Shown here one piece after another: positions 44,041 to 52,198 of a stretch of 64,000 nt of DNA (the first letter of the stretch is position 1; every line of letters begins with the position of its first letter). Source of the DNA: Actinomadura rubteroloni (GTDB lineage: Bacteria > Actinomycetota > Actinomycetes > Streptosporangiales > Streptosporangiaceae). Both the position numbers and the translations under genes were made by a program. The stretch is taken from positions 124,001-188,000 of the forward strand of contig NZ_MTBP01000001.1 in assembly GCF_002911665.1 (NCBI RefSeq). Direction: 5' to 3'. The notes below the pieces were generated by a model that saw only the letters and a list, made by a program, of their open reading frames with translations, made no database searches and was not told the DNA's origin.

Positions 44041-45426
44041 TCAGCAGCCGCAGGCCGCGACGGTCGCGGCGAGACGGTCCAGCACGCTCGGATCGACCGG
44101 CGCCGTACCGTCCCCCGCCATGAACGCGAACGCCAGCAGCCGCCCGTCGGCGTCGGCGGTTATTCCGGCGAGGGTGCTGACGCCCGCGAGCGTGCCCGTC
44201 TTCGCGTGGACGTATCCCGCACCGGCCAGGCTCTGCCCGGTCGTGTAGCGGGGCGGACTGAGCGTGCCCGAGAACCCGGCGACGGGCATCCCCGTAATGA
44301 CGGAGCGCAGTTCGGGATGCTCCGGTGAGGACGCGAGCGCCGCGATACGGGCCAGGGCGTGCGGGGTGATGCGGTTCGCCGCCGACAGGCCGCTGCCGTC
44401 GTTGACCTCGACGCCGTCCGCGACGCCGAGCCCCGCGAGGACCTGCCGGACGGCCGCGGCGGCGCCGGTGAACGACCCGGGCGCCCCGCGGCTGATCGCG
44501 ACCTGGCGGGCGACGGCCTCGGCCACGTCGTTGTCGCTCTCGGTCAGCAGGTGCTCGATCAGCGCCGACAGCGGCGGGGACTGCACCGCCCCGAGCTTCG
44601 GCGCGGTCGCGGCGGCCCGCGCCGGACGGCCCGCGACCGCAGCGATCCCGGCGCGCTTGAGCAGCGTCGCGAACTGGGCGGCAGCGGCGGCGGGCGGGTC
44701 CTGGACGCGGGCGCGCTCACCGGGCGCGACGCGGCCTTCGTCCACGGTCAGGGCGCTGACGGGGGCGACTTCGCCGTCCGGCAGGTAGTTCGGCTTCCAC
44801 CCGTACGCGGTGCGCGGACCCTGGTAGGCGGTGGCGTCGTAATCAACGCGGACGCGTGTGAGGCCCTGCGCCTTCAGCGCGGTGGCCGTCTGCGCGGCGA
44901 GATCGGTGAGCGACGCGTAGGGCGGGTGCCCGGCGTCAGGCGCGGGGGGCCGGACGGTCAGTGTGGGGTCGCCGCCACCTACCAGGACGACACTGTCACC
45001 GTCGCCGCGCACGGCACGCGTGGTGATGCGGTGGGACGGGCCTGCGGACGCAAGGGCGGCGGTCGTTGTCACGATCTTCGTTGTGGACGCGGGAGTCGCG
45101 GGACTGTCGGCGTCCTTGGCGAACAGCTCCCGTCCCGTGGCGGCGTCGATGACAACGGCCTTGATCGGTGTCTTCGTCGTGCCGAGCACCCCGTTGAGGC
45201 GGCCGGTGAGCGTCGCGCCGTCCGGCATCCGCGCGGCGGCGGTGTCGGCGGCCCCGATCGTCCCGGACGTCGCCGCGACGAGCCGCTCCGCGACGGCGGG
45301 CGGACGCGGTGCGAGCTTGCGTCCGGGTGTGAAATCGGCCACTGCGACCCCCGCGCCCACACTGAAGAGATTCAGCAGGGACAATGTGGCCAACGCAAGG
45401 GTGCGGGTCCGCATCGACGCCTGCAC
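44041..45426 (-). CDS. dacB: D-alanyl-D-alanine carboxypeptidase/endopeptidase (PBP4 type)
   Basis: A 461-residue exported peptidoglycan hydrolase. The N-terminus has a signal helix (TLALATLSLLNLFSVGAGVA). The serine site is STTK at residues 114-117, the second motif SDN in LLTESDNDVAEAVARQ and the third KTG in YVHAKTGTLAGVS. The long insert between motifs one and two is the PBP4/DacB type. GTG at 45426 is preceded by AGGAG at five bases; ATG at 45414 is an alternative. It is divergent from ppa, as in related genomes. Confidence 0.91.
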   Translation of the reverse strand: MQASMRTRTLALATLSLLNLFSVGAGVAVADFTPGRKLAPRPPAVAERLVAATSGTIGAADTAAARMPDGATLTGRLNGVLGTTKTPIKAVVIDAATGRELFAKDADSPATPASTTKIVTTTAALASAGPSHRITTRAVRGDGDSVVLVGGGDPTLTVRPPAPDAGHPPYASLTDLAAQTATALKAQGLTRVRVDYDATAYQGPRTAYGWKPNYLPDGEVAPVSALTVDEGRVAPGERARVQDPPAAAAAQFATLLKRAGIAAVAGRPARAAATAPKLGAVQSPPLSALIEHLLTESDNDVAEAVARQVAISRGAPGSFTGAAAAVRQVLAGLGVADGVEVNDGSGLSAANRITPHALARIAALASSPEHPELRSVITGMPVAGFSGTLSPPRYTTGQSLAGAGYVHAKTGTLAGVSTLAGITADADGRLLAFAFMAGDGTAPVDPSVLDRLAATVAACGC

Positions 45427-45598
45427 CCCCCTCTCCTGCTCGGCACCCGCCAACGTGCGACATCCTTGTATCAGGAGCGGCGGCGTTCGGCCGCGATGCC
45501 CGCCGTGTCACCGGGGACCCCCGTCCAGGTGACCGGCCCCGCGCGCACAGACTCCTGGAAGACTATTCACTGCGAGCCAGCAGGGAGCGGAGGACACC

Positions 45599-46090
45599 GT
45601 GGATTTCGACGTCACCATTGAGATTCCGAAGGGCCAGCGGAACAAGTACGAGGTGGACCACGAGACCGGTCGCATCCGCCTCGACCGGATGCTCTTCACC
45701 TCGACCCAGTACCCGGCCGACTACGGCTTCATCGAGGACACCCTCGGCGAGGACGGCGACCCGCTCGACGCCCTGGTCATCCTCCAGGAGCCGACCTTCC
45801 CCGGCTGCCTCATCCGCTGCCGCACCGTCGGCATGTTCCGGATGACCGACGAGGCGGGCGGCGACGACAAGGTCCTGTGCGTCCCGGCGACCGACCCGCG
45901 CATGGAGCACCTGCGCGACATCCACCACGTCGCCGAGTTCGACCGGCTGGAGATCCAGCACTTCTTCGAGGTCTACAAGGACCTGGAGCCCGGCAAGTCC
46001 GTCGAGGGCGCGAGCTGGACCGGACGGGTCGAGGCCGAGCAGGAGATCGAGAAGTCCCGCAAGCGCTGGGCGGACCAGGGCGGGCACTGA
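45599..46090 (+). CDS. ppa: Inorganic pyrophosphatase
   Basis: A 163-residue family I pyrophosphatase. The active site is visible as [31 protein letters not shown] and the metal-binding [10 protein letters not shown] with the following FPGC loop, then [23 protein letters not shown] at 45599 has GGAG about eight bases ahead. It ends 68 bases before the convergent sigma-like gene, with a hairpin between. The product drives biosynthetic reactions by removing PPi. Confidence 0.95.
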   Translation: MDFDVTIEIPKGQRNKYEVDHETGRIRLDRMLFTSTQYPADYGFIEDTLGEDGDPLDALVILQEPTFPGCLIRCRTVGMFRMTDEAGGDDKVLCVPATDPRMEHLRDIHHVAEFDRLEIQHFFEVYKDLEPGKSVEGASWTGRVEAEQEIEKSRKRWADQGGH

Positions 46091-46117
46091 GCCGTCCGAC
46101 CGCTCCCGGGCAGCCGT

Positions 46118-46149
46118 GGGTCCCGCAGCGCCCCGGCGCGGCGGGACCC
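46118..46149. terminator. Hairpin between ppa and the sigma-like gene
   Basis: GGGTCCCGC (46118-46126) pairs with GCGGGACCC (46141-46149), and the intervening bases can form a smaller GCGCC/GGCGC stem. It sits between two convergent genes and could stop transcription from both. No T-tract. Confidence 0.55.
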
Positions 46150-46158
46150 GCCGCCGTT

Positions 46159-47379
46159 TCAGCCCGCCGAGCGCTGCGGCGCCGTCGACGCCGGCGGGGA
46201 CTCTGACGCGCTCGGCTCGGCGCTCGCCGGCGGCGTCGGCAGCGGCGGGTCCTCGGGAGGCGGTTCCGGCCGGTTCCCCACCGGGCCGCCGGACGGCGTG
46301 GAGCGGCGCGGCGGACGCGAACGGGTCGGCGCGGGCTCGGACCGTCCGGGCGGCATGCTCAGCGTCGTCTGCGCCCCCTGGCCGACCGTCGCGGAGACCG
46401 GCAGCGCGCTCGGCGCGGCGGACGTCCGCGGGCTCCGCACCGGTTCCCCGACCTTGACGCGCGGGCTCGCCGGCGGAAACTCGGTGCGCTCGTCCGCCGC
46501 CGGGCTGCGCGCCACCCCGGACGTCGCGCCGCTTCCGCCGCCCCACAGCAGCGACGCCCCGCCCGCGACCGCCGTCAGGGCCGTCGCGGCGGCCACGAGG
46601 GCGAACGCGCGCCGGCCGCCGCGTCCGGACGGGCGCCGGGACGGGCCGGGGAAGCCGTCTTGGCCGAACTCGGCGACGCGGCCCGCGACGAACAGCCTGC
46701 GGCCGACCATCTCGGGGTCGCGGAAGCAGGCGATGACCTCCGGGCGCAGGGTGCGCGGCACCTGCTGCCTCGGCAGCGCCGCGAACACCTTCGCGGCGGC
46801 GACCGTCCGCGGGGCGCGCGGCGAGCAGACCGCGCAGTCGCGGACGTGCTGGAGATACTTGCCCGGCCTCTCCGGCGTGACACTGTCACGGTCGGGACAG
46901 GGCGTCTCGGCGAGGATCTCGGCCGTCAGCACGGCCTCCAGCGCCCGGTGGGCACGCTCCAAACCGCCGTCGGCGCCGCCGGTGACCGCCGCGAGGTCGG
47001 CGGGCTCGATGCCGTGGACGTACCGGAGCGCCAGCACGTCGCGCGCCTCGGCCGACAGCGCGGCCACCGCCCGGCGCGCGGCGCGGCGCGGCCCCGGCTC
47101 GCCGTCGTCGCGCGGCTCGGGCGGGACGGGGGTCGCGCGGGCGCACTCGACGGCGGCCAGCGCGTACAGCCAGGGACGGAACCGCGCGGGCTCCCGCAAC
47201 CGCCACACATGGGTGTCGGCGACGATCAGCGCGTCGCGGACCGCGACCGCCGCGGCCCCGTCGTCTCCCAGCCGCGACCGGCAGTACGAGTAGAGCGCTT
47301 CGCCGTACGCCTCGTACACCGCCGCGGGCGCGTCGGGCTCGTGCGTGCGCAGGGCCTCGACCAGGAGATGGTCGTCCAT
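46159..47379 (-). CDS. ECF-sigma-like / zinc-finger / membrane fusion protein
   Basis: A 406-residue protein. Residues 1-75 resemble sigma region 2 (ALRTHEPDAPAAVYEAYGEA, FRPWLYALAAVECAR) and 100-155 region 4 (ALSAEARDVLALRYVHGIEP). A ZAS-type zinc motif H-x3-C-x2-C (His178, Cys182, Cys185, in QHVRDCAVC) follows, as in anti-sigma factors. One helix at about 258-279 (FALVAAATALTAVAGGASLL) leads to a Pro/Ser/Thr-rich outer tail to the end. So sigma-like and anti-sigma-like parts are on one chain tethered to the membrane. The recognition helices are degenerate, and it may be a sensor rather than an active sigma factor. Convergent with ppa. Confidence 0.7.
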   Translation of the reverse strand: MDDHLLVEALRTHEPDAPAAVYEAYGEALYSYCRSRLGDDGAAAVAVRDALIVADTHVWRLREPARFRPWLYALAAVECARATPVPPEPRDDGEPGPRRAARRAVAALSAEARDVLALRYVHGIEPADLAAVTGGADGGLERAHRALEAVLTAEILAETPCPDRDSVTPERPGKYLQHVRDCAVCSPRAPRTVAAAKVFAALPRQQVPRTLRPEVIACFRDPEMVGRRLFVAGRVAEFGQDGFPGPSRRPSGRGGRRAFALVAAATALTAVAGGASLLWGGGSGATSGVARSPAADERTEFPPASPRVKVGEPVRSPRTSAAPSALPVSATVGQGAQTTLSMPPGRSEPAPTRSRPPRRSTPSGGPVGNRPEPPPEDPPLPTPPASAEPSASESPPASTAPQRSAG

Positions 47380-47474
47380 GAGGGGAAAGGTAAAGCCTGG
47401 TCCGCGGGATGCAGGGCGCTTTACGGGAATCGGCGTTAACCATTACGCGCGCCCCGCCGGGACCAAGATCAATT

Positions 47475-47502
47475 TGACAGTGTCATCGTGACAGTGTCAT
47501 CG
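47475..47502 (+). promoter_or_regulatory. Duplicated palindromic site before the MerR gene
   Basis: TGACAGTGTCATCG occurs twice in tandem (47475-47488 and 47489-47502). Each copy holds the perfect palindrome TGACA-G-TGTCA. The first copy also supplies a TTGACA -35 sequence (47474-47479). The second ends eight bases before ATG. The sites probably bind the MerR protein encoded next. Confidence 0.55.
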
Positions 47503-47510
47503 TTGGGGCC

Positions 47511-48107
47511 ATGGACGAGACCTGGACGATCCGCGAGCTGGCGGACCACGCGGCGGCGAAACTCGCCGCGAGCGCGTCCGAGCAGGTCAACGGCCGGGTG
47601 CGCGACCTGCCGAACGAGCGGCTCATCCGCTGGTACACGACGATCGGGCTGCTCGACCCCCCGCTCGGGCGCCGGGGGCGCGTCGCGCTCTACGGGCGCC
47701 GCCATCTCCTGCAGTTGCTGGCGGTCAAGCGCCGCCAGGCCCAGGGCCGCACGATCGCCGAGATCCAGCTCGAACTCGCCGGCGCGACCGACGCGACGCT
47801 GGAACGCGTCGCGGGTGCCGCCGCCGACGCGGAACCGGACGCGCCGCCGGCCGAACGGGAACGGTTCTGGGCCGCGCGGCCCGACATCTCCTTCGGCGTC
47901 CCGGCGACGCTCGACACCTCGCCCGCGCTGGTGCGCGGCGTCCGGCTCGTCCCCGGCCTCACCGTCCTGCTGGAGGTCGAGGACCTCGACGCCGAGGACC
48001 TCGACGCCCTGCGCGCAGCGGCCGGTCCCCTCCTCCAGGAGCTGCGCCGGCGCGGCCTGCTCCCCGAACCCAGCACGTCCGACCATCCCGCCGGGAGTAC
48101 CCAGTGA
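47511..48107 (+). CDS. MerR-family regulator of the VIT-VWA gene
   Basis: A 198-residue protein. A MerR winged HTH is spread over WTIRELADHAAAKLAASASE, LPNERLIRWYTTIGLLDPPL and ALYGRRHLLQLLAVKRRQAQ, with an insertion after the first helix. The C-terminal domain (PALVRGVRLVPGLTVLLEVE, DLDAEDLDALRAAAGPLLQE) is not a metal-binding type. It overlaps the VIT-VWA gene (GTGA). Its own upstream region has two TGACAGTGTCA sites. Autoregulation and control of the VIT-VWA protein are inferred. Confidence 0.86.
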   Translation: MDETWTIRELADHAAAKLAASASEQVNGRVRDLPNERLIRWYTTIGLLDPPLGRRGRVALYGRRHLLQLLAVKRRQAQGRTIAEIQLELAGATDATLERVAGAAADAEPDAPPAERERFWAARPDISFGVPATLDTSPALVRGVRLVPGLTVLLEVEDLDAEDLDALRAAAGPLLQELRRRGLLPEPSTSDHPAGSTQ

Positions 48108-50785
48108 CCGTGCGCATCGTCCCGCTGCCCGCCGCCGAGTCGTCCCCCGACGGCGGCCTCGGCGCCCTGTCCACCGAACGGGGCAACCTGCCGCTCGACC
48201 GGGTGGACGTCCACGCCTCGATCACCGGGCTCACCGCGGGCGTGGAGGTCGTCCAGGGATTCCGCAACCCGTTCGACGTCCCGCTGGAGGCGACGTACAT
48301 CTTCCCGCTGCCCGACCGAGCGGCCGTGACGGCGCTGCGGATGGAGGTCGCGGACCGGGTCGTCGACGGCGTCCTCGCCGAACGCGGCCAGGCCCGGCAG
48401 CAGTACGACGCGGCGATCGCCGCCGGGAAGCGGGCCGCCATCGCCGAGGAGGACCGGCCCGACGTCTTCACGCTGCGGGTCGGGAACATCCCGCCGGGCG
48501 AACGGGTGACCGTCCGGCTCACGCTGGACCAGCCGCTCCCCTACGAGACGAGCGGAACCGAGAGCGTCGCCACCTTCCGCTTCCCGCTCGTGGTCGCGCA
48601 ACGCTACGTCCCCGGAACGCCCCTGCCCGGCGACCCGGCCGGCCAAGGCGTCGCCCCCGACACCGGCGCGGCACCGGACGCGTCCCGGATCAGCCCGCCC
48701 GTCCTGCTGCCCGGCTTCCCGAACCCGGTGCGGCTCGCCGTCACGGTCGACGTGGACACGACTGCGCTACCGCTCACCGAAATCCACTCGGCCCTGCACG
48801 TCGTCACCGAAGAGACCACGGACGGCCGGACCACGCTGCGCCTGGACCCGGGCGAACACCTCGACCGCGACTTCGTCCTGCGCCTCGGCTACGGCACCCG
48901 CGAGGTCACCGCGCTCACGGTCAGCCCGAACGGCGCGAACGGCGCGAACGGCGCGAACGGCGCGAACGGCGCGAACGGCGGCACGTTCACCCTGACCCTC
49001 CTACCGTCCGGCGAGCACCGCCTCCGCCCGCGGGACGTCGTCCTGGCGATCGACCGGTCCGGCAGCATGACGGGCTGGAAGATGGTCTGCGCCCGCCGCG
49101 CCGCCGCCCGCATCGTGGACACCCTGACGTCCGACGACCGGTTCGCCGTCCTGTCCTTCGACACCGTGGTCGAACGCCCCGACCTGCCGCACGGCCTGTC
49201 CCCCGCGACCGACCGCAACCGCTTCCGCGCCGTGGAGCACCTGGCGACCCTGGACGCACGCGGCGGAACCGAGATGCTCACCCCGCTGAACGAGGCGGCC
49301 GGCCTGCTCACTGACACCGCGCGCGACCGGGTGCTGGTCCTCATCACCGACGGCCAGATAGCCAATGAGGACCAGCTCCTCGCCCACCTGCTGCCACGCC
49401 TGGCGGGCGTACGCGTCCACACGGTCGGGATCGACCACGCCGTGAACGCCGGCTTCCTCAACCGCCTCGCGATCGGCGGACGCTGCGAACTGGTCGAATC
49501 CGAAGACCGGCTCGACCAGGCGATGGAGTCCGTCCACCACCGGATCGGCGCCCCACTCGTCACCGACCTGACCCTGCAACCGGCGGGCCTGGAAATCGAT
49601 CCGACCACGGTGACACCACGCCGCCTCGGCGCCCTCTACCCGGGCGCGGCGCTGGTCATCGCGGGCCGCTACACGGGCGACCCTTCCGGCACCCTGACCC
49701 TGCGCGGAACCGCCGCCGACGGCTCGCCCTGGGAACGTCGCCTGACCCCGGCCGTCGTCCCGTCCCGGGCCGCCACGTCGATCTGGGCCCGCGCGCGCCT
49801 GCGCGACCTGGAAGACCGCTACGTCATCGAGGGCACCACCGACCTGGAACAGCAGATCGTCCGCGTCTCGCTGCGCTTCAACGTGCTGTGCCGCTTCACG
49901 GCATTCGTCGCCACCGACTCGGTCACCGCGAACGAATCCGGAACACGACCGCACCAGGTGATCCAACCCGTAGAGAACCCCCACGCGGCCGACCTGCACC
50001 GCCGAGCGCGATCGATCCCCGCCCACCCCATGGCAGCACCCCGAGTCGCACCGCCGTCCCCCGCGACCGCCCCACCGCCCGCACCAGGCCGCCCCGTCCC
50101 CTACGGCGCACCCCCCGCCCCGCCCGGCTCCGCACCCCGCCCGTCGGCCCCCTACGGCCAGCCCGCATCCGCCCCATCGCCCTACGCGCACCCCACGTCC
50201 GCGCCATCCCCTTCCCCGGCGCCCCCGTCCGGACCACCCATCAGCGCACCGCACCCGCCCACAGCACCCGCATCCCACCCGTACCCGCACCCGCCGACCA
50301 CGCCTGCACCGACCCCGGCCCCACGAGACGTCCCGCCAACATCACGACCGAAACGCAGCTCTGACCCCACAAGGCAGAACTCCACACCCGACCCGCGCCC
50401 CGCAAGACCGAACGCCACACCCGGCCAGGATCACCACGCAGACCGCCGACGCACCCAGGTACCAGCCCCACGTCCAGGCGACGCCGACCAGAACACCACC
50501 CGCACGCTGCTGAACGCGGAACTGGAGACGCTGAAGACCTTCACCGGCGATGAGTCACAACGCCGCGACCACCTCCTTCACCACCTGCTGCCCTTCCTAG
50601 AGATGACACTTCAGCGTCTGGGCAACGAGGCTCCCAAGCCACTGACCGACCTCACAGCAGCCCTTCGCGCCTACCGCGCCGGCCCCTCGACCGCAGCCAC
50701 GGACGACCTGTGGACGAAGGCCGTCACGAACCTCGACACGACCATCAACCCGCCCAAGCGCCCGTTCTGGAAACGCTCGAAGTAA
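48104..50785 (+). CDS. VIT and VWA domain protein
   Basis: An 893-residue protein. The VIT domain covers about 20-150 (VDVHASITGLTAGVEVVQGF, NPFDVPLEATYIFPLPDRAA, QARQQYDAAIAAGKRAAIAE). The VWA domain starts at about 310 with the MIDAS DRSGSM (Asp317, Ser319, Ser321), continues RFAVLSFDTV and RGGTEMLTPLNEA (Thr), and ends VLVLITDGQI. An Asn-Gly-Ala repeat lies just before the VWA. Residues about 640-800 are a Pro/Ala/Ser-rich linker, and a small helical domain closes the protein (FTGDESQRRDHLLHHLLPFL). There is no signal peptide. Animal relatives (ITIH) are matrix proteins; bacterial roles are poorly known. Controlled by the overlapping MerR. Confidence 0.9.
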   Translation: MTVRIVPLPAAESSPDGGLGALSTERGNLPLDRVDVHASITGLTAGVEVVQGFRNPFDVPLEATYIFPLPDRAAVTALRMEVADRVVDGVLAERGQARQQYDAAIAAGKRAAIAEEDRPDVFTLRVGNIPPGERVTVRLTLDQPLPYETSGTESVATFRFPLVVAQRYVPGTPLPGDPAGQGVAPDTGAAPDASRISPPVLLPGFPNPVRLAVTVDVDTTALPLTEIHSALHVVTEETTDGRTTLRLDPGEHLDRDFVLRLGYGTREVTALTVSPNGANGANGANGANGANGGTFTLTLLPSGEHRLRPRDVVLAIDRSGSMTGWKMVCARRAAARIVDTLTSDDRFAVLSFDTVVERPDLPHGLSPATDRNRFRAVEHLATLDARGGTEMLTPLNEAAGLLTDTARDRVLVLITDGQIANEDQLLAHLLPRLAGVRVHTVGIDHAVNAGFLNRLAIGGRCELVESEDRLDQAMESVHHRIGAPLVTDLTLQPAGLEIDPTTVTPRRLGALYPGAALVIAGRYTGDPSGTLTLRGTAADGSPWERRLTPAVVPSRAATSIWARARLRDLEDRYVIEGTTDLEQQIVRVSLRFNVLCRFTAFVATDSVTANESGTRPHQVIQPVENPHAADLHRRARSIPAHPMAAPRVAPPSPATAPPPAPGRPVPYGAPPAPPGSAPRPSAPYGQPASAPSPYAHPTSAPSPSPAPPSGPPISAPHPPTAPASHPYPHPPTTPAPTPAPRDVPPTSRPKRSSDPTRQNSTPDPRPARPNATPGQDHHADRRRTQVPAPRPGDADQNTTRTLLNAELETLKTFTGDESQRRDHLLHHLLPFLEMTLQRLGNEAPKPLTDLTAALRAYRAGPSTAATDDLWTKAVTNLDTTINPPKRPFWKRSK
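48929..48982 (+). repeat. 9-bp microrepeat coding Asn-Gly-Ala
   Basis: AACGGCGCG is repeated five times without change, then AACGGCGGC. In the VIT-VWA protein this gives (NGA)5-NGG between the beta-rich domain and the VWA domain. Perfect copies suggest recent slippage and likely length variation between strains. Confidence 0.9.
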
Positions 50786-50899
50786 CACCCGGGTGGGCGG
50801 CCCAACCCGCCGCCCGCCCACCCCCACTCCGCAAAGACGCCCACAAACGAACCCGCCAAAGCAGCAACACACTGCGAAGCACCCTCAAGCGCCCCGGTT

Positions 50900-51142
50900 A
50901 TGCCAACGGCCATGACGTCGCCCAGCTCATGCCTCTGCTGGGGACCGTCCCATCCGTTCGAGGGGCATGGGGCCGCCTGGCCGCAGGCCGCCGTGCTGCT
51001 CGTCGGCCGAGGCTGGGAGCACGACTAGTACCTGCGGTGGATTCTCACCAAAGGCATCGAGCGACGCGGGGGTGTCGGCGAGTGGCGTCGGCTCGTCTTG
51101 CCGCAGGTGGCGCGGACGGTTGCCGACGCGGCGGGCGGGTAG
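50900..51142 (+). pseudogene. Possible gene remnant with an in-frame TAG
   Basis: One frame reads EGHGAAWPQAAVLLVGRGWE-HD, then TAG (51026-51028), then YLRWILTKGIERRGGVGEWR and RLVLPQVARTVADAAGG before TAG (51140-51142). The residues are protein-like on both sides of the first stop. No family was recognised. The rest of the 389-base gap 50786-51174 shows nothing else. Confidence 0.25.
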
Positions 51143-51174
51143 TCGGGGCTGAGCCGAGCGAGGATGGGGGCCTC

Positions 51175-51405
51175 ATGACGAAGGACGATCAGGAGTTCTC
51201 GGCCGGGGACGCCGTCGAGTGGAACAGCCACGGTGTTCGCGTGCCGGGGCGGGTCGAGCAGAAGATCACTGAGCGCACCACCGCTGCGGGGCGGGACGTG
51301 GCCGCGTCCAAGGACGATCCGCAGTACCTGGTTCGCAGTGAGAAGTCCGGCAAGTGCGCGGTGCACAAGCCGTCCGCGCTTCGCAAGCTGAGCCGGGGCC
51401 GCTGA
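51175..51405 (+). CDS. DUF2945 (HVA1/TUDOR-like) protein
   Basis: A 76-residue protein of the 'hypervirulence-associated TUDOR domain' family. Telltale text: EFSAGDAVEWNSHGVRVPGR, VEQKITERTTAAGRDVAASK and DDPQYLVRSEKSGKCAVHKP, ending SALRKLSRGR. Single small beta-barrel, no enzyme motif. ATG follows a G-rich stretch (GGATGGGGG) that may be the ribosome site. Monocistronic. Members are widespread in bacteria and fungi and of unknown biochemical role. The 264 bases after it (51406-51669) contain no gene that I can see. Confidence 0.86.
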   Translation: MTKDDQEFSAGDAVEWNSHGVRVPGRVEQKITERTTAAGRDVAASKDDPQYLVRSEKSGKCAVHKPSALRKLSRGR

Positions 51406-51669
51406 CCGTTGACCGCTTTGCCCTGCCTCAGCGGGTGTTGGCTGCCGTCCGGCGTCGTGTTGCCGGCCGTTCGGCTATGGTCCAGCAGTTCTGGTGCGGC
51501 AGGTTGGACAGCGGTCCAGGCACCGATTTCTTCATCCGGCGCCTCGGTTCGACCCGGGCGAACCGACCCGTAACCCGGCCATGAGGCTTGCGAACGCCTC
51601 CTGCCATCGGGCGGGGTCTTCCGTTGGGTTTGGCGGTCAACACCCGGCCGTCGGACGCAGAAGGTTCTT

Positions 51670-52092
51670 TTAGAGGCCCAACTGGTGGCGTATCGCGTCC
51701 TCGTCACGCAGGACCCAGTGCTCGAAGATGCGGCCGTTGCGGACGCGGACCATGTCCATGACGAGGACCTCGTAGCGTCGGCCGGAGTCGGTGTGGGTGC
51801 CCCGGAGGGTGTACCGGTTGACCGAGGTGTCGCCGGAGACGACGTTCTGCTCGATCGTCAGCGAGACGTCGTGGTAGGCGCTGTCCGCGCTCATCGACTC
51901 CCACTTCTGTCGCCAGGCGTCGCGGCCGCGGTGGTCGCCCTGAGTGCCTCCCCGGTGGTCGACGACCTCGGGGTCGATCAGCTTCAGCGCGTCTTCGAGC
52001 CGGCCTTCCAGGACTTGTGCGTAGCTCTCGACGGAGCGCCGGTGAATCTCTCCCGGCCCCAGGCCCGTGGTGTCCGCTGCTTCCTGTGGCAT
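51670..52092 (-). CDS. SnoaL-like (ester cyclase-type) protein
   Basis: A 140-residue NTF2-fold protein: SVESYAQVLEGRLEDALKLI, the family-typical DPEVVDHRGGTQGDHRGRDA, and the closing strands TDSGRRYEVLVMDMVRVRNG and RIFEHWVLRDEDA. ATG at 52092 has GAAGGAGA seven bases ahead; the longer in-frame extension is rejected. It is divergent from a TetR regulator with two identical-type operator sites between, so TetR most likely represses it. The reaction, if any, is unknown. Confidence 0.83.
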   Translation of the reverse strand: MPQEAADTTGLGPGEIHRRSVESYAQVLEGRLEDALKLIDPEVVDHRGGTQGDHRGRDAWRQKWESMSADSAYHDVSLTIEQNVVSGDTSVNRYTLRGTHTDSGRRYEVLVMDMVRVRNGRIFEHWVLRDEDAIRHQLGL

Positions 52093-52131
52093 GCGAAATC
52101 TCCTTCGGTGGGGACACGCAAGCAAGAAAGT

Positions 52132-52181
52132 GGGGAGTTCCCCGCTTGGTGTGTTCGGCTACCGTAACCGGGGAGGTCCCC
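52132..52181. promoter_or_regulatory. Paired operator sites GGGGAnnTCCCC
   Basis: GGGGAGTTCCCC (52132-52143) and GGGGAGGTCCCC (52170-52181) start 38 bases apart in the 106-base region between the SnoaL-like and TetR genes. The second is embedded in a wider TAACCGGGGAGGTCCCCGATTA-type symmetry ending five bases before the TetR ribosome site. They are probable TetR operators for both directions. Confidence 0.55.
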
Positions 52182-52198
52182 GATTAACAAGGAGGGTC

